Assembly (NCBI GenBank): GCA_963718605.1
Contig: OY970363.1
Location: forward strand, 2,480,001 to 2,544,000
DNA length: 64,000 bases
Direction of reading: 5' to 3'
DNA from: JACCXE01 sp963718605
GTDB lineage: Bacteria; Actinomycetota; Acidimicrobiia; Acidimicrobiales; JACCXE01
Part shown: positions 8,374 through 16,831 of the stretch, piece by piece
Position numbering within the stretch: the first letter of the stretch is position 1
How the letters are laid out: each line of letters starts with the position of its first letter
Position numbers and translations under genes: made by a program
The notes under the pieces: generated by a model
The model's database searches: none
What the model saw: the letters and a program-made list of their open reading frames with translations, nothing else
What the model was told of the DNA's origin: nothing

Positions 8374-10299
8374 ATGAGCGGAGAGCATCAGCTCGAACGC
8401 TCGGTCCTAGAAGGCAAAGAGCGCGAAGAGCTCCACGCCATCGCCGACGCGCTGGGCGTCAAGCCCGGCAGCCGGACGAAAAAGGCCGATCTAGTCGACA
8501 AGATCCTGGAAGCAACGGGCGTCACGCCCAACGGATCAGACAGCAACGGCAATGGATCAAGCAACGGAGAGGCGCCGGCGGAAAAGCCCAAGCGCACCCG
8601 ATCAACCAAGAAAACGGCCGAGGCCAGCGCTGACGCGGCGCCCGAAGACGCGCCCGCAGAGGCCTCGAAGATCTCGGTGTCCACGGACCCGAACGAGGGC
8701 GTATCCACGTCCCGTCGTGCCTTCGCCGCCCGCGCCGCGGCTCTGGCAGCCGAAGCCGAGGCCGACCCGGCCGCCCACGTCACCGTGACGACATCCCGAC
8801 GCCTGACGACCTCGTGGCCGTAGAAGCGGCACCGACCAGCACCGGCTTTGCCGGCAAACCCCGGGAACCCCGCGAGCCCCGTGAAGGTGGCGACAACGAC
8901 GGCGGCCGGAACCAGAACAACGGTGGCCGCAACCAGAATCAGAACCGCGACCGCAATCAGGGCGGCGGTGGCAACCAGGGCGGCGGCGGCAACCAAGGCG
9001 GCGGTGGCAACCGCCCCGAGCGCGGCAACCAGGCCGACGCCGGCAACAAGCGCGGCAACCGCCGGCGCCGCGGCCGTGACCGTTTCGACGGCATGGGCAG
9101 CGGTGGACAGGGCGAGCGCGACATGGCCGGGTTACTCCGACCAGCAGGCGTTCCAGGGTGAGCCCGAACCCGTCGCCGGTCTGCTCGACCTCGCGGATGC
9201 GGGCTTCGGCCTGATCCGCGTCAAGGGCTACCTGCCCGCGCCCGAAGACGTCTACGTGCCCGTCGCGATGGTGAAGCGTTTCGGTCTGCGCAAGGGCGAC
9301 CGCATCGTCGGCACGTCGCGCCCGCCGGGTCCGCAAGAGAAGTACGGCGCGCTGCTGGATGTCGAGACGGTCAGCGAACAGTCCGTAGAAGATGCCAAGG
9401 CCCGTCCTCGGTTCGACGATCTGACGCCGCTGTTCCCCGACGAGCAGCTGAAGCTCGAAATGCCAGGCGAGTCCAACAACATGGTCGCCCGCATCGTCGA
9501 CTTGCTGTCGCCGATCGGTAAGGGCCAGCGCGGCCTCATCGTGTCGCCGCCCAAGGCCGGTAAGACCACGGTTCTCAAGCAGATCGCCACGTCGATCGAG
9601 GCGAACAACACAGACGTTCACCTGATCGTGCTGCTGGTCGACGAGCGTCCCGAAGAAGTCACCGACATGCGCCGCTCGGTCAAGGGCGAAGTGGTCGCGT
9701 CGACCTTCGACCGCCCGTCCGACGAGCACACGCAGGTTGCCGAGCTCACGATCGAGCGCGCCAAGCGCATGGTCGAGGCCGGCAAGGACGTCGTGATCGT
9801 GCTCGACGGCATCACCCGTCTTGCCCGTGCCTACAACCTGGCCGCGCCGGCGACCGGCCGGATCATGTCCGGTGGTATCGACACCGGCGCGCTGTACCCG
9901 CCCAAGAAGTTCTTCGGTGCAGCCCGCAACCTCGACGAGGGCGGCTCGCTCACGATCCTCGCAACCGCGCTCATCGAGACCGGTTCGAAGATGGACGAAG
10001 TGATCTTCGAAGAGTTCAAGGGCACCGGCAATATGGAGCTGCGCCTCGATCGTCGCCTCGCCGAGAAGCGGATTTACCCAGCAATCGACGTAAATGGAAG
10101 TTCTACGCGTCGTGAGGAGTTGTTGTTCGAGCCGAAAGCGCTCCAAGCTGTATGGAAGCTTCGCCGAGTCCTCAATGGCCTTAGCGCTGACGGCACAGGT
10201 GCAGGAGCTCTGGACCTGTTGATGGACAAGATGAAGACGACGAAGACCAACGAGCAGTTCCTGGGTGAAATCGCCCAGGGCCCGAGCCCGGTGGCGTAA
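8374..10299 (+). CDS. rho: transcription termination factor Rho (two frame breaks)
   Basis: Hexameric RNA-dependent ATPase that terminates transcription. The N-terminal Rho_N helix region (ELHAIADALGVKPGSRTKK) starts at ATG 8374. A long low-complexity insertion follows, rich in Gly, Asn, Gln and Arg with tandem GGGGNQ units (about 8900-9110). The RNA-binding domain (DVYVPVAMVKRFGLRKGDRI) and the ATPase core with Walker A PPKAGKTT and the Q-loop/R-loop regions come last. The insertion is in a shifted frame: a break near 8790-8800 and an extra T in the GGGTTACTCC context near 9133. The flanks share one frame, so the breaks compensate and look like base-call errors. Confidence 0.92.
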
Positions 10300-10311
10300 A
10301 GGAGCATCGAA

Positions 10312-10533
10312 ATGGCAAAAGCTGGAATCCACCCCGATTACGTCGAGGCCTCGGTCAAGTGCTCGTGTGGCAACACCTTCACGACCCGGTCCACGAAGAA
10401 CGAACTGCACGCCGAACTGTGCAACGAGTGCCACCCGTTCTATACGGGCAAGCAGAAGCTCGTTGACACCGGTGGCCGCGTCGAGCGCTTCCAGCGCCGG
10501 TACGGCAGGCAAGGCTCGAAGAAAGAGAGCTAG
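10312..10533 (+). CDS. rpmE: 50S ribosomal protein L31, zinc-binding form
   Basis: The 73-residue protein of the large ribosomal subunit has the four zinc ligands of the C+ type of L31: Cys17 and Cys19 in KCSCGN, Cys37 and Cys40 in CNECHPFYTG. Such L31 proteins act as a zinc store and are replaced by Cys-free paralogues during zinc limitation in actinobacteria. It begins 12 bp after rho behind a GGAG ribosome site, the conserved rho-rpmE order. Confidence 0.97.
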   Translation: MAKAGIHPDYVEASVKCSCGNTFTTRSTKNELHAELCNECHPFYTGKQKLVDTGGRVERFQRRYGRQGSKKES

Positions 10534-11529
10534 TTGACGCTCGACCCACAACGTCGAGCCCAGCTGAACTCCGCAAAACTGAAGGTCCTGGCGAAGTCGG
10601 CCGGGGCAGACGCGTTGACGCCGCTGGGTTTTCCCGGCGGCGCCGCCGCGTCCGGCGACGGTACGCTTTGGGTGCTCGGTGACGGCATCGGCGCGGACGT
10701 GCTCGGCCCCGCGCTGATGCTGGCGCTGCGCGCGGAGCCGCCCGTCGACCGCCTCGTGGTGATCACCGATGACGCCGCCGACGCGGGCGTCATCGCCCGC
10801 CGGGCCGCGGAATTCGCGCAACCCGCGACGATCGACGCCGCCTCCGTCGACGACACGTCTCTAACGTTCTGTGCACCCGCAGCCGTCTCACAGCCGGTTA
10901 AGAGCGCACAGAACGGCTTTGAGGACGTGATTCGGTCGGTGGGGGCCGAGCCGGTCTGGGAACACGGGGCGTTGACGGCCGAGGTGCGCGGGTTGGAAAT
11001 CGCTCGCATCGAGAACGGGGAGCTTGCGGTAGGCGTGGGTAAGCACGACCGCGAAGGTCATCGCATGGCGAACCCGGACGCCGATCCGTTGGTGGCGCTT
11101 CAGTCGCTGGCGGACCGGGTGCGCCTCGAACGCACCGCGGATAGTCCAGGTGGGCTGATGACCTCTGTCGGCCGCGAGCGCTGGCTGCGGTCGATCGTGG
11201 TCGCGCATCCCGAGCTCGTCGGCGCCACGCATTTGACGGCGGTCGAACCGCCGTCGCCTCGCGACGATCTGCGCGCAACCTCGATCGCGCCCGCGGTCGG
11301 CGCCAGAGAAGACGGAACCGCTGTCGTCGTGGCGTGTTCGGTCGGCATCGACCCCAACCTCGTGCCATCCGCCGCCGACGCTCGAGCCCGGCACGCACCG
11401 GACGCCGAACTCGTGCTCGTGGTACCCCAAGGCGACGACGTGCCATCGATGCATCGCCTTGCCGCGGCGCTCAAGAACCCGGCCCGCGTCGTATCAGTTC
11501 CGGCGAACTGGCCGGCTCTGGGAGACTGA
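10534..11529 (+). CDS. conserved protein of unknown function carrying a palindromic insert
   Basis: A 331-residue protein starting at TTG 10534, directly after the rpmE stop, and ending just before prfA. No catalytic motif was recognised. The N-terminal third resembles a nucleotide- or ligand-binding alpha/beta fold (ALMLALRAEPPVDRLVVITD), and the C-terminal third alternates strands and helices. Residues 111-127 are encoded by a 51-bp palindromic repeat found elsewhere in the window, so this stretch is probably an insertion rather than part of the ancestral fold. Position between rpmE and prfA suggests cotranscription with translation genes. The TTG start is inferred from operon spacing. Confidence 0.6.
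   Translation: MTLDPQRRAQLNSAKLKVLAKSAGADALTPLGFPGGAAASGDGTLWVLGDGIGADVLGPALMLALRAEPPVDRLVVITDDAADAGVIARRAAEFAQPATIDAASVDDTSLTFCAPAAVSQPVKSAQNGFEDVIRSVGAEPVWEHGALTAEVRGLEIARIENGELAVGVGKHDREGHRMANPDADPLVALQSLADRVRLERTADSPGGLMTSVGRERWLRSIVVAHPELVGATHLTAVEPPSPRDDLRATSIAPAVGAREDGTAVVVACSVGIDPNLVPSAADARARHAPDAELVLVVPQGDDVPSMHRLAAALKNPARVVSVPANWPALGD
10865..10915 (+). repeat. 51-bp palindromic element, copy 1
   Basis: The ends CGTTCTGTGC (10865-10874) and GCACAGAACG (10906-10915) are perfect inverted repeats around a 31-bp centre. The copy at 38915-38965 is identical at 47 of 51 positions. The element lies inside an open reading frame, its length is 17 codons, and it is read without a stop. Confidence 0.85.
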
Positions 11530-11533
11530 CGAC

Positions 11534-12601
11534 ATGCGCGACCGACTCGAGTCTCTTGAACGTGAGTTCAGCGATGTCGAAACGCGCCTGTCCGCGCCCG
11601 ACATTCACACCGATCAAAAGCTCGTACGTGACCTTTCGCGGCGTCACAAGGAACTCGAGGCGATCGTGCACGCCTACCGCGGGTGGGACCAGGCGCACAG
11701 CGACCTCGAGGCGGCGAAGGAGATGTTCGCGGACGCGTCGGGTGACGACCGCGAGATCATGCGGGCCGAGGTCGAAGACGCGGAGAAGCGCATCGAGGCG
11801 CTCGACGCCGAACTCAAGCTGCTACTGCTGCCGGCGGACCCGAACGCGGGCCGCAACGTGATCGTGGAGATTCGCGGCGCCGAAGGGGGCGAAGAAGCCA
11901 ACCTGTGGGCCAAAGACTTGTTCGACATGTACACGCGGTACGCCGACCGCATGAAGTGGAAGATCGACGTACTCGGCACGGATCCCTCCCCCAAAGGCGG
12001 TATCAACGAGGTCGCGTTCCTGATGAAGGGCGACAACGTCTGGACGCACATGAAGTTCGAGGGCGGGCCGCACCGCGTGCAGCGCGTACCGGCGACGGAG
12101 AGCCAGGGCCGCATCCACACGTCGGCGGCGACGGTCACCGTTTTGCCCGAGGCCGAAGAGATCGACGTGCAGATCGAAGACAAGGACCTCACCGTCGACG
12201 TCTACCGCTCGTCAGGGCCGGGCGGGCAGTCCGTCAACACCACTGACTCGGCCGTGCGCATGACGCATATCCCGACGGGCATCGTCGTGGCGATGCAGGA
12301 CGAGAAGAGCCAGATCCAAAACCGGGCCAAGGCCATGCAGGTGCTGCGGGCCCGCATCTTGAAGGCCGAGCAGGACAAGCAAGAGGCCGAACTTTCCGAC
12401 GCCCGTCGCCAGCAGGTCGGCGGCGGCGGACGGGGCGAGAAGATCCGCACGTACAACTACAAGGACAACCGCGTCACCGACCACCGCATCGGGCTGACGC
12501 TCTACAAGCTCGACCGGATCCTGCTCGGGGAACTCGAAGAGATCAGCGACGCGCTCGTGAGCGACGAACGCGCCCGCCAACTCGCCGGTGAAACTGAATA
12601 A
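11534..12601 (+). CDS. prfA: peptide chain release factor 1
   Basis: RF1 releases the finished peptide at UAA and UAG codons. The 355-residue protein shows the codon-recognition tripeptide Pro-Ala-Thr at residues 186-188 (RVPATESQGRIHTS), which marks RF1 rather than RF2, and the peptidyl-transferase motif GGQ at residues 230-232 (SGPGGQSVN). ATG 11534 follows the upstream stop by four bases and gives the normal N terminus. The Gln of GGQ is the substrate of PrmC, encoded by the overlapping next gene. Confidence 0.97.
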   Translation: MRDRLESLEREFSDVETRLSAPDIHTDQKLVRDLSRRHKELEAIVHAYRGWDQAHSDLEAAKEMFADASGDDREIMRAEVEDAEKRIEALDAELKLLLLPADPNAGRNVIVEIRGAEGGEEANLWAKDLFDMYTRYADRMKWKIDVLGTDPSPKGGINEVAFLMKGDNVWTHMKFEGGPHRVQRVPATESQGRIHTSAATVTVLPEAEEIDVQIEDKDLTVDVYRSSGPGGQSVNTTDSAVRMTHIPTGIVVAMQDEKSQIQNRAKAMQVLRARILKAEQDKQEAELSDARRQQVGGGGRGEKIRTYNYKDNRVTDHRIGLTLYKLDRILLGELEEISDALVSDERARQLAGETE

Positions 12602-13439
12602 CTGGCAGGAGGCCCTCGCCGCGGCGGCGACGGTTGTCGGCGATCGCGACGCGCGTCTCATTGTTGGTCACGTGGCGGACTGGACTCCCGCCGAACTGGC
12701 GTTGCACGGCGACGAACCCGTCAACGCGAAGTGCCAGGCGTCGATCGACGCGCGGGTCGAACGACGGGCCGCGGGTGAGCCACTCCAATACGTGCTCGGA
12801 TCGTGGGGCTTCCGTCACCTCGATCTCTACGTGGATCGCCGCGTGCTCATCCCGCGTCCCGAGACCGAGCAGGTGGTCGAGGTCGCGCTGGCTGCGTTGC
12901 GCGCGTTGCGCGTCGACGGCGATGCGCCGCTGGTCGTCGACCTCGGTACCGGCTCCGGTGCGATCGCGCTATCCATCGCGACCGAAGTGCCCGACGCGAA
13001 TGTCTGGGCCACCGACGCGTCGTCTGACGCGCTCGAGGTCGCTCGGCTCAATCTCATCGGCCAGGGCCAGGCCGCGGCCGGCCGCGTCGAACTCAAACTG
13101 GGCGACTGGTTCGAGGCACTGCCCGACGCGCTCAGGGGCATGATCACGCTCGTCGTTACGAACCCGCCCTACGTGAAGGACACCGACCCGCTGCCGCCCG
13201 TGATCACCGATTGGGAACCCGCGTCGGCGTTGCGGGCCGGTCCGGCTGGGCTCGACGACATCGCGCGCATCCTGGCGGAGGCGCCGGTCTGGCTGGCCCG
13301 TCCGGGAGCGTTGGTGGTCGAGCACGCGCCCGACCAAGGCGAGGCAATAACCGAGATGGCACGGAGCGCCGGCGCGGAAGACGTATCGACCCATCCCGAT
13401 CTCACCGGCCGTCCCCGCTGCACCGTGGCCAAATGGTGA
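12588..13439 (+). CDS. prmC: release factor glutamine N5-methyltransferase
   Basis: The 283-residue SAM-dependent enzyme methylates the GGQ glutamine of release factors. An N-terminal helical domain is followed by the methyltransferase core with VDLGTGSGAIALSIA (SAM-binding motif I) and the substrate-amide motif NPPY in VTNPPYVKDTDP. It starts at GTG 12588, overlapping the end of prfA by 14 bp, which implies translational coupling with its substrate gene. Confidence 0.95.
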   Translation: MKLNNWQEALAAAATVVGDRDARLIVGHVADWTPAELALHGDEPVNAKCQASIDARVERRAAGEPLQYVLGSWGFRHLDLYVDRRVLIPRPETEQVVEVALAALRALRVDGDAPLVVDLGTGSGAIALSIATEVPDANVWATDASSDALEVARLNLIGQGQAAAGRVELKLGDWFEALPDALRGMITLVVTNPPYVKDTDPLPPVITDWEPASALRAGPAGLDDIARILAEAPVWLARPGALVVEHAPDQGEAITEMARSAGAEDVSTHPDLTGRPRCTVAKW

Positions 13440-13975
13440 TCGACGAGAGCGAGGCCATCGAGCGGCTTACGCGGGGTGAGGTCGTCGCGCTGCCGACTGA
13501 CACCGTCTACGGCGTCTCGGCAATCGTCGGTGCCACCGCGGCCTTGTTCGACCTGAAGGAGCGGCCCGCCGATGTCGCGCTCCCCGTGTTGGTCGGCGAG
13601 CCCGCCGAGGCGGCGCACTACATGTCTTTCGCCGCCGAACTCGCCGATCACTGGCCCGGGGCGCTCACCATTGTCGGCTCCCGCACCGCCGCGTCACAGG
13701 GCTGGGACCTTGGCGGCACCAGCGACACCATCGGGTTGCGCTGCCCGGACGACGATCAACTCCGCCGCATTTGTCGCGCCGTGGGCCCGCTCGTCACGAC
13801 GAGCGCGAACAAGCACGGTCACCCGCCGTGCACCTCGGCCGAAGAAGTGATCGCCACCCTCGGTGACGTGCCGGTACTCGACGGCGGCGTGCGCAACGGC
13901 GAAACCTCCACCGTCGTCGATGCGACGCAAACCCCTTTGCGGGTCTTGCGCCAAGGCGCCATCGTCATCGTGTGA
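13433..13975 (+). CDS. L-threonylcarbamoyladenylate synthase (Sua5/YwlC/TsaC family)
   Basis: A 180-residue enzyme forming threonylcarbamoyl-AMP from threonine, bicarbonate and ATP for the t6A37 modification of ANN-reading tRNAs. The N-terminal GEVVALPTDTVYGVSA and the later VTTSANKHG are typical YrdC-fold signatures. It is a YrdC-domain-only protein, like TsaC, without the extra Sua5 domain. It starts at ATG 13433, inside the prmC stop region (GTG 13436 is an alternative), matching the mycobacterial order prfA-hemK-Rv1301. Confidence 0.93.
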   Translation: MVIDESEAIERLTRGEVVALPTDTVYGVSAIVGATAALFDLKERPADVALPVLVGEPAEAAHYMSFAAELADHWPGALTIVGSRTAASQGWDLGGTSDTIGLRCPDDDQLRRICRAVGPLVTTSANKHGHPPCTSAEEVIATLGDVPVLDGGVRNGETSTVVDATQTPLRVLRQGAIVIV

Positions 13976-14298
13976 GTGTTCGCATCTTTCGGGTGACCGT
14001 GCGCGGGCAGTTCGACGCGTTGGACGACGCGACCCGGGCGCAACTAGTCGCTGAGGCGCCGGACCACGACTTTGTGTCGCAGGCCGCGTTCACGCGCGAC
14101 GGCACCTTCAGTTACGAACCGAATCTCGTGGCGTTCTCGTTTCGGTACGAGGTGCGTGTCGACGAGGACGGCGACGCCCTCGAGCCTGCGATTGCGGCTG
14201 CCGCCAAATACCTCCACGATCGCGGGATCCCGAGCAAGCACATTCGGGCCACGGCTACGGACATGGCCACGATGTGGCGCCCCGCTCGCCGCGGTTGA
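13972..14298 (+). CDS. DUF6204-like protein
   Basis: A 108-residue protein from GTG 13972, overlapping the previous stop by 4 bp. The pattern (IFRVTVRGQFDALDDATRAQL near the N terminus, SYEPNLVAFSFRYEVRV in the middle, a C-terminal helix then RATATDMATMW) resembles the actinobacterial DUF6204 family as I remember it. That family has no known function. The alternation of strands and helices suggests a small alpha/beta sandwich. The tight overlap suggests cotranscription with the tRNA-modification gene; it converges on the thiolase gene. Confidence 0.65.
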   Translation: MSVRIFRVTVRGQFDALDDATRAQLVAEAPDHDFVSQAAFTRDGTFSYEPNLVAFSFRYEVRVDEDGDALEPAIAAAAKYLHDRGIPSKHIRATATDMATMWRPARRG

Positions 14299-15801
14299 CT
14301 AGCGGCTGAGCGCGCGGTCCTTCACGGTGACGTTCGCGCCGACCACGCCATCATCGGACTCCAGCCAGGCGAGCAACTCCGGCTCAATGGTGTTCGCCCA
14401 TGTACGTGCGCCGTCCGGCGTGCGCAGCGCGACCGTGCCCATCGCGGGCGAGCCGTCGCGCTCGTGCATCACCACGAACGTCTCGAGCGTCGCGGCACCG
14501 TCGTACTCATCGACGAGCTTCGTCTGCGGGGTCGCGTTCAACTCCGGTTGTGGCTTGGCGGACTGGAACGCGGTGGACGGGGGAGTGGTCGAGTAGATCC
14601 CCATCGAGTGCTTGGTCGCGAACCAGCCGTTCGCCGTAACCAAGCCGATGCCGGGTTCGGCGCGGAGCCGGTCGATCATCGACGCGATCCCGTGGGTCGA
14701 ATAGTTGTTGCCGGGACCGCCGAAGAACACCAGACCGCCGGTCTGCGTCAGGGGCCGAGGGTCAGCGAACGGGTCCACGCCCATCGCCGTCGCACTCATC
14801 TGCACCATGCACGGGAAACACGAGTAGATCTCGAAGTGATTCACGTCATCGATACCGATGCCGGCCAACGCCAGCGAGTGCTTGGCGTTGATGCCGACGG
14901 CGGGCGACGTGTAGAGGTTGTCGCGCTCGCTGATGAACCAGTGGTCGTTGCAGTCCGAACCCGACCATGGGAACACCCACTTGTCTTCGGGAATGCCCGC
15001 GGCCTGCGCGGCCGCAACGGAGCACACGATGACTGCTGCGGCCTGATCGACGGTCATGTTGGCGCACTGGTACTTCGTGTACGGGAAGCCGATGTAGCGG
15101 TTGTCGTCGGACGGCGTGCGGATCTCTTCCGCGGTCATCGGCTCGGGCGACCACGCATACGGGTTGGTCTGCGCGACTTCGTTGAACCGCGCCCACATCT
15201 CCGACACCTTCACCTCGTGGTAGCGCGGGCCTTCGGGCGACGTACCCCGGAGCGCGTTCTCGAACAGCGGGTACACCTGGGTCGGCATCATCAGTCCGAC
15301 GGATGTCTCGACCTCGTTCGATCCGTTGCGATCCTCGCCGACGCGCTCGGCCATCGGCGCTTCGCTTTCCGCCGAGTTCCACGGCAGCTGGTAGCCGGCC
15401 TGGCCGGCCCGGCGGCGGGACAGGAACGCTTCGGCGCCCGCGATCAGCACCGAGTCGACGAGGCCGTCGCGAATGTCGTTCGCCGCACTGTTCAGCAGCA
15501 TCTGCGGACTGTTGCCACCCGTCGTGGAGCGTTGGAGTTGCTTGGGCTCGGCGTCGAGCAGCGCGGCGAGCGCTCCGGCGGGGTGCTGCAGGCGCCACGA
15601 CATGATCTCGACCGTCCGCACCGAGGACAGGCCGCCCAGCAGTTTGGCGGGGTTGGCCGCACCGGAGTCAGCGGCGGCGAGGCGCGCCGCCTCCGCCATC
15701 ATGTCGACCGGTCCACCGATGCCTTCGATGTCGTCAACCGTCGGCTTTCGCGTCAGCTGCCCTACGCCGACAACAACAGGAGTCCGTGGATCAAGCGCCA
15801 T
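14299..15801 (-). CDS. thiolase-superfamily acetyl-CoA acetyltransferase-like protein
   Basis: A 500-residue member of the thiolase superfamily. It begins with RTPVVVGVGQ, the typical thiolase lead, contains SVLIAGAEAFLSRRRA in the first half and NHFEIYSCFPCMVQMSATAM in the second, where the cysteine could serve in catalysis. The canonical C-terminal GGG motif of biosynthetic thiolases is replaced by a GGLVFFGGPGNNYS stretch. These long actinobacterial relatives are annotated as acetyl-CoA acetyltransferases and often act in lipid or steroid side-chain degradation. The actual substrate cannot be told from sequence. It is transcribed alone, away from the LMW phosphatase gene. Confidence 0.82.
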   Translation of the reverse strand: MALDPRTPVVVGVGQLTRKPTVDDIEGIGGPVDMMAEAARLAAADSGAANPAKLLGGLSSVRTVEIMSWRLQHPAGALAALLDAEPKQLQRSTTGGNSPQMLLNSAANDIRDGLVDSVLIAGAEAFLSRRRAGQAGYQLPWNSAESEAPMAERVGEDRNGSNEVETSVGLMMPTQVYPLFENALRGTSPEGPRYHEVKVSEMWARFNEVAQTNPYAWSPEPMTAEEIRTPSDDNRYIGFPYTKYQCANMTVDQAAAVIVCSVAAAQAAGIPEDKWVFPWSGSDCNDHWFISERDNLYTSPAVGINAKHSLALAGIGIDDVNHFEIYSCFPCMVQMSATAMGVDPFADPRPLTQTGGLVFFGGPGNNYSTHGIASMIDRLRAEPGIGLVTANGWFATKHSMGIYSTTPPSTAFQSAKPQPELNATPQTKLVDEYDGAATLETFVVMHERDGSPAMGTVALRTPDGARTWANTIEPELLAWLESDDGVVGANVTVKDRALSR

Positions 15802-15853
15802 GGGTGAAGAAGTTAGAGGAATGGGTTAAGGAATCACCTTTCTCTCTCCCTAG

Positions 15854-16384
15854 AATCGGCCGATCAACATCCTGATCCTGTGCACCGCGAACCAATGCCG
15901 TTCTCCCATGGCCGAGGGCATCCTGCGAGCGAGAGCCGCCGAAGCGGGCGTCGCGGTGGAGGTGTCGTCGGCCGGACTCATGCAGGGGGGCGCGCCCGCC
16001 ACCGAAGACGCGATCGAGGTCCTGCGCGACCTGGGCGTCGACATCTCGACTCATGTCAGCCGTCGCATCGATCGGGACTTGCTTTCCGGGGCCGACCTGG
16101 TGGTGACGATGACGCGCGATCACCTGCGCGAAGCAGTGCTCACCGAGCCTTCGGTATTTCCGAGGATCTTCCCGTTGAAGGAATTGGTTCGTCGCCTCGA
16201 CGAGAATCCGGGTGCTGACCTCGCCGCGCTCAACATCGGTCGCAGTACCGCCGACTACAACGGCTCGATGGCGGAGGACGAAGTCAAAGATCCGATCGGT
16301 CGGCCCCGCAAGGTCTACGCGGCCACCGCGGCGGAACTCGACGCACTGCTGTCGGCCCTCGTGAAATCACTGGAGACTTTGTAG
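15854..16384 (+). CDS. low-molecular-weight protein-tyrosine phosphatase, no canonical start codon
   Basis: The catalytic P-loop CTANQCRS (CX5R) is encoded at 15881-15904, upstream of the first ATG in this frame (15908). The frame is closed by an in-frame TAG at 15851-15853, and between it and the P-loop there is no ATG, GTG or TTG. Only ATC or CTG codons (for example 15863, 15872, 15878) could start a catalytically complete protein. The rest (SSAGLMQGGAP, the D-P acid loop as KDPIGRP near the C terminus) fits LMW-PTP, which removes phosphate from tyrosine or arginine residues. Either a rare start or a lost base is involved. The start given is the limit of the open frame. Confidence 0.75.
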   Translation, partial: NRPINILILCTANQCRSPMAEGILRARAAEAGVAVEVSSAGLMQGGAPATEDAIEVLRDLGVDISTHVSRRIDRDLLSGADLVVTMTRDHLREAVLTEPSVFPRIFPLKELVRRLDENPGADLAALNIGRSTADYNGSMAEDEVKDPIGRPRKVYAATAAELDALLSALVKSLETL

Positions 16385-16831
16385 ATGCGCGTCGCTATCG
16401 GATCCGACCACGCCGGATACGAACTCAAAGAAACCCTGATCGCCGCGTTGAAGGCGGCCGGACACGAGGTTGACGACCGCGGCACCCACAGCACCGAGTC
16501 CGTCGACTATCCGCCGATCTGCGCCGACGTGGGACGGGTCGTGGTGCGCGGAGACGCCGACCGCGGCATCGTGCTCGGCGGCAGCGGCCAGGGCGAACAG
16601 ATCGCGGCCAACAAAGTGAATGGTGTGCGCGCCGCGCTGTGCAACGACCTCTACACCGCCCGCATGAGCCGGCAGCACAACGACGCCAATGTGTTGTCGA
16701 TCGGGGCCCGCATCGTGGCCGCGGCGCTGGCCGAGGAAATCATGCATTTGTGGCTCGCCACGGACTTCGAAGGCGGTCGCCACGTCGGCCGCGTCCAACA
16801 GATCGCTGACATAGAGAAGAGCAACGGATGA
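16385..16831 (+). CDS. rpiB: ribose-5-phosphate isomerase B
   Basis: The 148-residue RpiB/LacAB-fold enzyme interconverts ribose-5-phosphate and ribulose-5-phosphate. The N-terminal IGSDHAGYELK, the GIVLGGSGQGEQIAANK loop and the conserved RMSRQHNDANVLSIG are all family signatures. It starts at ATG 16385 immediately after the phosphatase stop and overlaps glyA by 4 bp (ATGA), so rpiB and glyA are translationally coupled. The serine version (GGSGQG) of the active-site loop, rather than cysteine, is common in actinobacteria. Confidence 0.95.
   Translation: MRVAIGSDHAGYELKETLIAALKAAGHEVDDRGTHSTESVDYPPICADVGRVVVRGDADRGIVLGGSGQGEQIAANKVNGVRAALCNDLYTARMSRQHNDANVLSIGARIVAAALAEEIMHLWLATDFEGGRHVGRVQQIADIEKSNG

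Noticed and set aside
8602..10821. 739-codon minus-strand frame antisense to rho
   Set aside because: Composition is shadow-like and the plus strand encodes unmistakable Rho and L31.
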